Position numbers and translations under genes: made by a program. The notes beneath the pieces are model-generated. The model worked only from the letters and a program-made list of their open reading frames with translations. It had not been told where the DNA came from and made no database searches. Below, piece by piece: positions 24,718-37,303 of a stretch of DNA of 64,000 bases (its first letter is position 1; each line of letters begins with the position of its first letter). The DNA comes from Antedon bifida (Eukaryota; Echinodermata; Crinoidea; Comatulida; Antedonidae), in assembly GCA_963402885.1 (NCBI GenBank), contig OY727099.1, positions 6,250,001-6,314,000 of the forward strand. The letters are read 5' to 3'.

Positions 24718-27700
24718 TTATTCGTCATCATCTGGTTCACCTCCCCCTTCTTCTCCTTCCCCTTCAACTGGTCCTCCTGTGTCTGCTACTGCTTCTGGTT
24801 GACTCTCTGCAGCTGGCTCAGCCTGATCAACTCCCTAATATAAAAGACAAATGTTACAACTAGAATTATTAATTCATTAAAAAATGCTACCTGGCCTTCG
24901 ATATATGGCAGTGGGTTTGTTTAATTGTTTCATCCACAATATAAAACAAATTTAATTTTCTAATTCGAGTTCCTGATCAAAACTATGAGCCTCGGTGTCT
25001 CCATAGCTAGGCTTACTATTTCGTTCTCTCAGCCCATATTTTTTTCCTACTAGTTTTAACATTCCAAAAATATTTTCACTTCTTTTATTTGGATTTTTTT
25101 AAATGAGTGTGAACATACCTCAACTGCATCTGAATTTAATTGTTGATCTAGCAATTCTTGTGCTGCCTGTGCTATTCTCTCTGCATCTCTTTGAGATTCT
25201 TCAAGTTTAAAGTATGCTGCTGCCCTCGCTTTTACAACATCTCTTATAATTGCTATGAAAAAGATAAACATTTAATTAGAGAATTATATCTTGGTTGGTA
25301 GTATACCACTGGGCATATCAAGAGTGTAAAAAAAAACCAAATAAAAATGTGTCTACACTATCAAACTAGTGTGATGTGCCCAAATATGGTAGAGATATGC
25401 CCAAGTATGGTAGTGATATGACATCATCATGTCCATATATGGGCACATCACATTTTTTTTTGTCACATAAAGTTTGATAGTGTAGACAGAGCTTTATAAA
25501 GCAAGTACACTTACCATCTATCATGGTACGTCCTAAAATAGATTTATCAATCTGCTTCTCAACTTGCTCCATAATCCATGGCATAAATCCGTTCTCAACA
25601 TCCCTCTCAACTGGATCATAGAAAAAGCCATTGTCACTAAGTGTACCAAATACAGACGGCACCAAATCGGCAAGGTAACTTTGTGCAAACGCTCTTGCAG
25701 CAATCTTGTCTGCGGTTTCACGCTCTTTCTTAAGAACTTCTCGTTGTTGCTTCATTCTCCTCTCCTAATAAATAAAAAACAAAATATTATAAATGATTTT
25801 TGCATTAATTTAATGTCTGTCTTTCATTAGTCAGTTGGCAGAGGGCAACATTTAACAGAGTAATTAATTCATTTAATTAAAAAAAAACTTTGAAAATGGT
25901 TATATCCATTGTTAGAAGCGTTTATGTTTGACAAAAAAAAGTGTGATTTGCCCAAATATGGTAGTGATATGCTTATATATGGTGGTAATATGATAAGCAA
26001 CCAAGTCATGCCCATCTTGAATATGATGTACAGGGAAGGATCAAGGAGGCTGTTGCCTTTGGGGCACTCACCCTTTTGAAGCTACTGTAAAATGAAATTA
26101 TTTGAAAAATCTTGGATCCTCCCTTGAAATATAATGGGAATAAAATGTTTCATCATCAACAACATTTAGTAAACAAAAAGATGTAGACTTACTTTCTCTT
26201 CTCTGTGTCGTCTCTCTTGCTCCTCAAGACGCTGTGTTTCTACGACCTCTGCATTACGAAGCTCCTCAAACGCTCTCTGTTGAGCTCTGAGGTTAGCAAG
26301 TTCTTCCTCTTCCATAACTTCTAGTAAAGCCTGCTCAACAGTCTTTCCAACTAGCACCTCCAAGATTGGTTTAACTTCTAAATCAAAGTCAAACAACTAG
26401 AAAAGAATAATAAAAATAATTTATACAAGTTTATTATTATTCATCAGAAATTGTTTAATAAACAAATAAAAATTTGTCATAAGCAATATCAAATAAAGTT
26501 ACAGTAAGATAAGTATTTCATATTTTAAACTTACATCTCCATCGTATATTTGTGTAGCAATATCTCTTCCCGTCTTGGCAGGTATGAAAAGTGGGGTAGG
26601 AGGTCGATCGAGGAAGGCGTCAGTTTGGCAGTCAACGTCTGCCTCCTCAACACGGTCACTCAATTCTTCGAGATATAGCTCTGTCTGAACGTCAATATGT
26701 TTGCGGCCTTCTATTGGTTCTGGAGATCGTGTTTTTAACTGATCTCTTGCTCGTTTCCGCGCCACATTTCTCCTCCTAATTTCCTGTTGTCGTTGAATTT
26801 CAATTGGATCAGGTTGTGCTGTCTAAAATAAGAATAGGACATCAATACAAAAACAAAACAACAAAAAAATCCTAATTCAATATGAATTTATCTACTCATT
26901 AAGCTGTCTACACTATCAAATTTTATGAGACAAAAAAATGTGATGTCCCCATATATGTACATGATGATGTCACATCATTCAATACCATATCTGGGCACAT
27001 CACACATTTTTGGTAAAACTAGTTTGATAGTGTAAACAGAGCGTACACCTGAATGGATTCTTTATATTGAAAGGTACACATTTAAACTAGATGGTTTTGG
27101 ACAAGTTGGTTAAGAGTTTATGTCGTATTCTTTAGGTGTTTTTTTTGTGGTATTTCTGTATATAAAATATGATTTCATCAGTTTAAGATGAATATGACTA
27201 ATAACTGAATGGTGTAATATTATAGTGTCTTACTGCTGGCAATGTATGTTGGGCATATGTGTTTCCTCTGACAATTCTTCTGTCGTACATAATATTTCCG
27301 TACAATCCATCTCTATAAAATAAGAAAACAAACATAAAAATATTATACCATTATAGACAGCTGAGCATTATTAATATTATTTATAATTTAATAAGGCTAG
27401 CCTAGCCTAGGCCTACTCTACAGTAATCGGTAGTGTTCTAGCCCTGCCTACCTTAACTTAGACTACAGCTTCTCTACATCTATGCTACGGCCAAAACTTT
27501 CTATCTAAACTAATCATCATAAGCCTAGGCCTAGATGGAAGTTAGGCCTAGGCCTAGACTAAATGGCAATCCGACTAAATTACAATCCTTCTTACTTACC
27601 CAATGTTTTGATCTGCAGCAGCCGCTGCTGCAGGTTCTCTGTATTTTTTCCGCTGTTGCGGTACCGATCGTGGTTGACTGGCAAACGTGTACGTTCCACT

Positions 27701-27724
27701 TTTCTGAGGTAATACCGTCGTCAT
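24718..27724 (-). CDS. RSPH3: RSPH3, radial spoke head protein 3 homologue
   Basis: Seven exons on the minus strand: 27600-27724, 27234-27312, 26535-26822, 26193-26396, 25515-25764, 25119-25252 and 24718-24834, totalling 398 residues with every junction in frame. Diagnostic RSP3-family blocks are NIMYDRRIVRGNTYAQ (about residues 46-61), DVQTELYLEEL, CQTDAFLDRPPTPLFIPAKTG (exon 3), LFDFDLEVKPILEVLVGKT (start of exon 4), then a Glu/Arg-rich helix (RLEEQERRHREEK). Next come ARAFAQSYLADLVPSVFGTL and a Glu-rich tail (EGEGEEGGGEPDDDE). RSPH3 is a stalk protein of ciliary and flagellar radial spokes and, in vertebrates and Chlamydomonas, a PKA anchoring protein. Introns 2, 4 and 5 hold family A MITE sequence. 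It is shorter than human RSPH3 because it lacks a long N-terminal extension. Codon and splice quality are good. Confidence 0.95.
25351..25495. mobile_element. family A MITE in RSPH3 intron 5
   Basis: Starts GTCTACACTATCAAACTAGT and ends GATAGTGTAGACAGAGCTTT. Contains 'cccaaatatggtagagatat', 'cccaagtatgg' and 'gtccatatatgggcacatc'. Confidence 0.9.
25927..25995. mobile_element. partial family A MITE in RSPH3 intron 4
   Basis: Only the left half remains: 'tttgacaaaaaaaagtgtga' then 'cccaaatatggtagtgatat'. No matching right end. Confidence 0.7.
26901..27043. mobile_element. family A MITE in RSPH3 intron 2
   Basis: Inserted in the opposite orientation to most copies: AAGCTGTCTACACTATCAAA, then the 'ttatgagacaaaaaaatgtg' side, ending GTTTGATAGTGTAAACAGAGC. 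One CArG-like core is present (cccatatatgta diverged). Confidence 0.85.
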
Positions 27725-28334
27725 TTTACCTCTTATTTATTAATGTTAATAAATAGACTTTATCTAAAATATATTCAGTCGATGTCAGACAACTAATGTA
27801 TACAAAAACGTTTATATTGTACAAAAGAATCTACAACTCACGTCCTCCATCTACGAAGAAAAATGGCCGAATGAACCGAATTACTTTGTTGTTGATACGG
27901 TAAACAAATAATTTATTTGAAAAATTTAAATTAATATACATTCAATTTGCGTTACATTTATTCAATTAAAAAACATTTATATTATATTATTTAAATTGTC
28001 ATCATCTAGGATGGCGTTTACTTGAAATTTAAAATTGATATTAAAAACAGTAAAGTAGTTCCTGTGGATGAATTCATAATAACAGTAATTAAGCATAAAT
28101 AATTCGGTATCCATGGATACAATTCGCGGTTTAGAGGGGGCGCTACACATTATCTATACTGTCCTCTAGCGGTTGGTGGTCTTCAGCTTTTCTCCGATCC
28201 TGTCCACACGTGACACACATATATAATTTATTCGGAAAACGTTTTTTGAACAGCGGCACACATAATAATGGTGCATCCTTAAAACAATTAAACATACAAT
28301 ATAAAAATATATGAGTATAAAAATAAAGGTAGAC

Positions 28335-28457
28335 TAGTCATAATAAAAGTGCCGTATTGTCATTTACAAAAAGAAAATTATAGATTCAGTGATTTAATCA
28401 GGGCAGGTATGTTGTTCATTCATTGCGCAAAAACTCATGATTAATCATAAATCATAG
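28335..28457 (+). repeat. 123 bp direct repeat, copy 1
   Basis: Near-identical to 28983-29105 (only a few differences, for example 'catttacaaa' against 'catttaaaaa'). The two copies are 648 bp apart, in the same orientation, and bracket a GC-rich segment. Confidence 0.9.
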
Positions 28458-28982
28458 TACACAATAAAGTTAGAACTTCCCCTTTCGTTTTTATTTCGCA
28501 GACACTGGTTAGTTTATTCTACAACACTAGTTTATTCTATGTAACATCGGAATTCAAATGTCAAACAAAACAAGTTAAAGATTTGAAGAGATAGAATAAA
28601 AATACAGCTTTCAAAAAATAATAAGTAAGCTTATTTTGTCTTGAAATGAATCAATAAAAATTGTTGTATTCATTTAAAATTCTGATTAAACTTATTGTTG
28701 AAATTTCACTTGAAAATGACAGTTTAAAAAAAAATTAAGTATTCTATTGAAATTAATTAGCTGCAGCATACAGCGCAGTCCTTTTTTTTTTTCGAAAAAG
28801 AGTGGTGGGGGTTCACGGTCTCCCGGTGAGGCTGCCAAATTCACCAGAATGACCTCACCACCGGAAACAAACGTGGGCTATCCTGGGTGTGTAACACCAA
28901 AAATAACAACAACAATTTAATACCAATTATCATAATATTTATTCCTAAAAATGTGCTTATTAATACTGTACTTAATCGCGGT

Positions 28983-29105
28983 TAGTCATAATAAAAGTGC
29001 CGTATTGTCATTTAAAAAAAGAAAATTATAGATTCAGTGATTTAATCAGGGCAGGTATGTTGTTCAGTCATTGCGCAAAAACTCATGATTAATCATAAAT
29101 CATAG
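28983..29105 (+). repeat. 123 bp direct repeat, copy 2
   Basis: Second copy of the repeat at 28335-28457. High identity implies a recent duplication, or the long repeats of an unrecognised element. Confidence 0.9.
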
Positions 29106-29446
29106 GTAGAGTACTAATAGAAACGGATTTACGATACGTCAACAATAATAATTGCCACACTGAATATCCAACAGAAATAGTTTCGAATACGTAATTCGTT
29201 GATTTATGACGTCAAAAAGCCAGTGGATGACGTTTCTTTCTCTACTTTTTCCCGTGAGAGGGCGTTTTTCTGTGAAATTTTGACACAAAAAAACACTCAC
29301 AACAGCGAGAATAATCGGTATTTTAATTTGATTGTTTTACGTCAAAAACAAAATTGTTTATGCTGTAAATTCAGTTTAGTTATTCTTGTGTTTTTCCCAA
29401 GGCATTCAAATAGAAAGTGCGAAATTCTGTGTTTCTGCGAGAAACA

Positions 29447-31590
<2,144 letters not shown>

Positions 31591-34547
31591 AAATCAATTT
31601 TACAGGCACGATAATATGATGCAAGTTTCGAACTTAAGGAGTATGGCAAATAATATCTTGGATAACAAATGTATTGGTTCTTCCATAGTTTGAGCTACTG
31701 ACGGGGAGCTGGGTGCTATTGTTTGTCATGAATTTAACATTGTTGTTTCTTCAGATACAGGCTGGAATTTACGAATCCTCTTAATGTGATCTGGTTACTA
31801 TAAAACGGCATCATCACAATTCAGATTTTCTAATTTTCTTCTGAACCAAATCAATATTTCCCTTTCTACAATGATTTCACTGTTCCATTAAAATATTCAC
31901 TCCTACATTAGTCCTTAATTTAAGCAATTGTATTTTGTCATGGTATAAGGTTGTGGTTTTTTTCTCATTAGGATACCATGTTGGCTGATTTAAAGCTTTT
32001 ACAAAGATTTTTTTTACAATATTAATGCTGCTTTCTTATGTATAATATTGCTTTTCTTTTGTACATAATTTTTAATCTATAGACAATCACTATTTATTTG
32101 GTATAGTTTGTTCTAATGACACTAAAGGAAACTAGGATTGTATTAAATACTTTAGGTCTTTTTTGTTATTAATGTATTTAATGTAATTTAATTGTAAATT
32201 TTACCTTTGAATACTGCAGGTACTGTATTTAAATATAGATTTTAACTAAATGTTGCCCTCAACTACAGTAAATAGTCCAGGAAATTTTGTTTTTTATTTA
32301 AAGCATATTTAAACTAATCAAAAATCATTATATTATATACAAATAATTATGCTGTGCATTGATTGAAATGCATCATATTACCATTTCCATTGTTTAGAAA
32401 GTACCTTGTACTATATTTAGACCTAGAGTAGTAACAATAATATACAGTACAAAAATACAATGTAAATAATTAGAGTTAGACTGCAGGAGACTAGGCCTAT
32501 TTTTAGACATAGGTTCAATGGATTACAGTATGTTTTTTGTTTTACAAGCAAACTTTGTATTATGAACCTGCAGTGAGTATATATAAGATTTTGTATTTTA
32601 TTGATTGAACTATTAAACAAAATGGCGTACCTTTAAGTATGTGAAAGCATTGGTACACCGTAACAGGTCTCCCAACAAAGACCACATTGCCAATTTTCAT
32701 TTCAATTAATATTAATAACTAAAATACTGTATTGTCTTTAACTGGAGGAACATTTGGGAACTTGATTTTATAAGAAAGTAAAGTAAATACTACTTTCTTT
32801 ACTGTATAGACATTTACTACACAAGCACAAATAAATGAGCTGTACCATAGACCATTATATAATTATAAAATGTGTTGTTTTGATCTTGTTTGCTCATACA
32901 CATAATGTAGAAATGTTTGTTAGTTTAATTAATAAATATCTGTATAAAACTATATAAACATCACATAAAATATGCGAGTTTTGAGATCTTTAGTTAATAA
33001 TAGTCTCGGACCTCTTTATAAAATGCACACTCTCACCCCCACCACCACACAGCCTGTCTCAAGCCTTCTTTTTTGTCAAGTTCTTTATTTTTCACCATAA
33101 CATTACATAGGCCTAGGCCCCTACTAGAGTATTTGTGGCCTCACTCTACTCTCTACTACACATGCGTGCCCATCACGTGTATGTACTTCTTTATTTAGAT
33201 ATTAAATATAATATTTCAAGCGTTTAATAAAAAAATTAAAATGCCAACTGGTGGGCAAACATAAAAACAAATACCTGTACAAACTTGGGGCATATCTAAG
33301 CCCTAGCCTAGCTAGTCATCACTGATTCAGCAGAGACGGAGCTAGGCCTGTGCTCCTACTACTTACTACTAGCTGACTCACTCATTGAGGAGAGATTGAG
33401 GCTACTGTAGCCTGCTGGGGATGGGTGAGCCTGCCCTGCCTGGCCATCCATGGTCTGTGCATTACCAACTTTACTTTATTGTGAGGGCATATGCTAACCC
33501 AGATTTTATGAAAGCAATACATTATTAGTATAGGCTATTAGTATCATCGTGAAATTAGATAAATTATAATCAATTTTCGATGTATTAATGTAACTCAAAG
33601 AACTTACTTTTAAATCTTTCCGTCCCCGGCTCCATGTGCGTTTCGTCGTCTGATTGTGTTGTCACGTGCGGGGCGTGCTGAATGTGTCCTTTCGATACTG
33701 ACTGCTGATTGGTCAGTAGTTCATGATTGTCGACTTTTTTAAACCGTAGTTTCAGAATTAGTGTTCAAACAACTCAAGCTAGTTCTGAATACAGTAGAAC
33801 CACAAGAAGTGACCTAATTGTCACTAATAAATAACGTAATTAAAATAAATTTACGTATTGGTTTTGGCACTGTGCCACAGGAAAACTCGAGGATAGTAAC
33901 AAAAATTGTACATTACAAAACAAAAAAACAATCTTCTCTATTATTTTATTCCAAATTTTGGTGGAAAAACTGCAATAATGTAAACATTAATATATCTGTG
34001 ATAGTATCCCCACTGAATAACTGAAATAAAAATAAACTTTTGAACATAACCTATTGTAAAGAAACAAGCATAGGCCTTTAAGCTCAAATTGTCGCTTATT
34101 ATTTATTGGTGCCACGGTTGGTGTATACCGAAATGTCTTGTCTGGTATTATGCGCATCTGAGACAAATTCAAGTGTAGGAGTTGGTGTACCTATACTTAT
34201 ACTGAGAACTTGCTGTAAATATGCATCATACCAATCAAATAAAATGTCATGTAATGTTCAATGATTCACACACAGAGTACTGTAAAAATATGAAAATAAT
34301 TTTTTTTTGCTATTCAAAATTGGATTTTTTACCCAAACGGGAAAATTTGTTTAAAATCTTAAAATTGCAAAAAAATAAATGTCAAGAGTGTAACTGTATT
34401 CTTAAGAGGAAAATAATGTAAATACAAATATTGCAAATGCTCTTGAACATTTAGCTTCAACCTAGACATATATTATGCTTTGTTATACAGAGTAGAACCC
34501 CTTCTTTGGGAAACAAACAAGGAGAAACCCCTATTCTGGAACACCAT
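31591..34547. other. RCAN 3' UTR and downstream intergenic DNA
   Basis: AT-rich, no supported exon. Possible RCAN poly(A) signals are AATAAA near 32831 and 32928. A pyrimidine- and GC-richer strip at about 33000-33480 contains several TAGGCCTA palindromes and an alternating 'cctagctagtc' pattern. Open frames here (60-80 codons) look random. Confidence 0.45.
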
Positions 34548-34955
34548 AAAGGCCAATTTACACAGACGAGCGGTAACTGTAAGCGGGAAACCATGTAGCT
34601 TGTCACACACAGAATCTGTATCTTTCCTGAACGGAAACCACCTGTCCGCGCCATGTTTTGTGTAAATGGTCGTACGAAATAACAAACATTCTAAATTTTT
34701 ATTACCGAAACCGCCTGTCTGCGCCATGTTTTGTGTAAATGGTCATAAGAAATAACATACATTCTAAATTTTTATTACCGAAACCGCCTGTCTGCGCCAT
34801 GTTTTGTGTAAATGGTCATAAGAAATAACATACATTCTAAATTTTTATTACCGAAACCGCCTGTCTGCGCCATGTTTTGTGTAAATGGTCATAAGAAATA
34901 ACATACATTCTAAATTTGTATTACCGTTACCGCTTGTCTGTGTAAATTGGCCTTA
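34548..34955. mobile_element. family B MITE with internal 73 bp tandem repeat
   Basis: Ends AAAGGCCAATTTACACAGACG and GTCTGTGTAAATTGGCCTT are inverted repeats. Inside, a 73 bp unit ('accgaaaccgcctgtctgcg', then 'gttttgtgtaaatggt') is repeated, with starts at 34704, 34777 and 34850; a further match to the unit start at 34923 runs into the right end. Copies are almost identical. Overlapping minus-strand open frames of 65-84 codons are by-products of the repeat. Confidence 0.9.
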
Positions 34956-35345
34956 ATTGAGAACTTTGTTGAGTCCCCAATACAAGCTCATAAACTACTT
35001 TTCATTGGCTTCACTTAGTATAACATGCTTTTACTCAATCGAATCCCTCGCTGTGTTCTTCACAAAACCAATTGAACATAAAAACTGACAGAATTTGAGC
35101 TTAAGTTGTGTACTGTTATGCACAGGCATATTATGTCAGAGGTCAGATATCTTGGTTAAGCCAATACTGGCAAAATTTAGCATGTTGAATAACTTTTTAA
35201 CATTGTACTGTCTAAATTGATTTTAAATCATTTTCTACAGTCCAGTCAACTCTCTCAAAATCAACATTCTAATAGTCACAAATTCTTCCTTTCACCTTTG
35301 AACTATAACAATACCAGTTTCTGGAAAACCAAGAAAGAGAGAGCT

Positions 35346-35726
35346 AAAGGCCCATTTACACTAGATAACGATCGACGATAAATAGACAAATATGCATTTT
35401 TCATACATAAGACAAAAGAAATACAAAAACTTTTCATTCTAGAACTATAGAATAACAATCTATGCTTCCTTTGATGAAAATTATATTTTCACACGTCCAA
35501 TCAAAATGACGTCATGATTAGTAAGAGCGACAATACAACGATTTTATTGTTTTTATTTATCATGACATCATTTGACTGGAATTTTAAAAATATTATTTTT
35601 ATCAAAAACAGCATAAATTATTATATCTATATTATATCTTTCTAATTTCTTTTGTTTGATGCAAAAAAAATGCATGCTTATATATTTATCGTCGATCGTT
35701 ATCGTCCTAGTGTAAATGGGCCTTTA
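35346..35726. mobile_element. family E inverted-repeat element
   Basis: Left end AAAGGCCCATTTACACTAGA continues 'taacgatcgacgataaata'; the right end is its inverse, 'atttatcgtcgatcgttatc' then CTAGTGTAAATGGGCCTTT. Terminal inverted repeats of about 40 bp, total about 380 bp, AT-rich non-coding core. One copy in this window. Confidence 0.9.
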
Positions 35727-35994
35727 CCCTCTTCCCTGGGAAAACCAAGTATTCATTCAGCTCAATGATGCATGTTTAATGAGAGAATTGGCTGTACAGT
35801 ATATTAATATTCTAGTACTTTCCATATTTTTCCATATAAAGTATACATTTGGCAGCCATATTTTCAAGGGTTATTCAATTAATTATTCTTCAAGTTCTTG
35901 ATCTGCCTCTTGTTTAGCTTAATTTATTCCAATGTGTAATAAAATATAATCATTTAAAACAGGAAATATATTGAGCAACACCAAATTCAAATAC

Positions 35995-36136
35995 AGTACA
36001 ACACCTCCTTGGGGACACCCCTATTAAGGAGACACTTACACTTTCCAGTGAAACGAACAAGGAGAAATATTTGTTTTAATACCGCAGCCAACCCTTATTA
36101 AGGAGACACATGGTTGGGTCCAGAAGGTGTACTGTA
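35995..36136. mobile_element. MITE of the CAGTAGAACC type
   Basis: Left end TACAGTACAACACCTCCTTG, right end 'ccagaaggtgtactgta'. Internal repeats of 'cctattaaggagacac' and 'cttattaaggagacacatgg'. Fragments of related elements are at about 5862, 8560, 34490 and 50260. Confidence 0.65.
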
Positions 36137-36261
36137 TTGGAATAACACGTAGTGAAATGAAAAAAAATTGAATGAAATAGAAGCAGGCAATGGAGCTGTA
36201 TACGGTCACATAATTTTTTTCTAAATTGTGTGATGAATCAGCAAGCAAAAATATGAATGTA

Positions 36262-36958
36262 CAGTAAAAACTGGTTTTTACATGGAAACAATAAAAAGGG
36301 AATCTTCAGGGAACAACTCCTTTTAATTTGTCACCGACAAAATTATAGGTAACCAAATAAGACAGAAAGGAATGCCTAAAAACAGACAGGGAGAGATACA
36401 AACTGACCATGAAGGAAAGGAGAAATGTGTGTTGGCAAGGGGATCGACAAATAGAAGATCATTATTGATACAAATAATTCCAAGATATTTAGTGGCATAA
36501 CACAGGGAGCAAAGACCGCTGGTTATTCTTTCCTAAAGGGCCCTCCAATGCTGGGTAGTTGCATTGGGGCTGCTCATGCTCTGGGCCCCTTGGTTTAGCC
36601 AGTGAGAGTTCCTAGCTGTTACACCACTGAAGATATTGTTACATGAAAAATCAATCGTTATCATTGTTATTAGATCACAGCCACAAAATGACAAGATTAA
36701 AGGAGGTATATTCATGAAGGAAATCCTCCATGGTATACTCAAGTTGATAATTGCATGCCAAATAGGTGGTATGCCCGAGAAAGACGATAACACTCAATTT
36801 AATGATACATGTGACAGGCATGTGGCTATCCCAAAAAATTATTCAGTCAAACAAAGAGGTACACCCAAATATATATTATACAAATATTGGGATTGATACA
36901 CGAGTTAGCCTAACATACAATAACACATCTGTAAATATGCAAAAACCAGTTTTTACTG
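36262..36958. mobile_element. non-autonomous Tc1/mariner-like element, about 700 bp
   Basis: Terminal inverted repeats CAGTAAAAACTGGTTTTT (36262-36279) and AAAAACCAGTTTTTACTG (36941-36958) are exact complements, and each end is flanked by TA, the target duplication used by Tc1/mariner elements. No transposase frame is intact; inside are only random open frames of up to 86 codons. Confidence 0.85.
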
Positions 36959-37303
36959 TACTGCTGTTGAAATAAAATTAACATAAAAAGTAAAAATAAG
37001 AAAAGTTCAATTTTGTTTATACAGAAATTGACAAGATTTTTTTACACTTATTAAGAACATCCCCATATCTTACAAATGCATGATGTTCTGTCCAAATTTA
37101 GGTTACAGTAGCAGTAGATACTGTGTAAAATCATACCGGACAAACCACCATACTCATCAGAAATGGAACAAAATGCTAGAAAAAATATCTGTTCTAAAAT
37201 TGTCTGAGTACGAACATCACAGAATAAACAGTAAAAACTACTATGATATTATTACACAATTACGATTCCTATCAGAATGTCTATTCCCGACGAATGATGG
37301 AAT

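Larger units (their letters stand above)
27725..29446. promoter_or_regulatory. divergent intergenic region between RSPH3 and RCAN
   Basis: The two genes are transcribed away from each other across 1.7 kb. Near the RSPH3 side there is 'aaaaatggccgaatgaacc' (about 27860-27880), similar to a YY1 site. The middle holds a repeat related to the one at 11450 (about 28225-28290), a 123 bp direct repeat (28335 and 28983) and a GC-rich block (28795-28880). No TATA box could be assigned. The RCAN 5' UTR probably starts within 29200-29400. Confidence 0.45.

Noticed and set aside
24400-24843. 147-codon plus-strand open frame
   Set aside because: Antisense to the RSPH3 last exon and 3' UTR; low-complexity hydrophobic translation of AT-rich DNA.
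34473-34727. 84-codon minus-strand frame with repeated MAQTGGF/ARTGGF
   Set aside because: Produced by the 73 bp repeats and inverted ends of a family B MITE.
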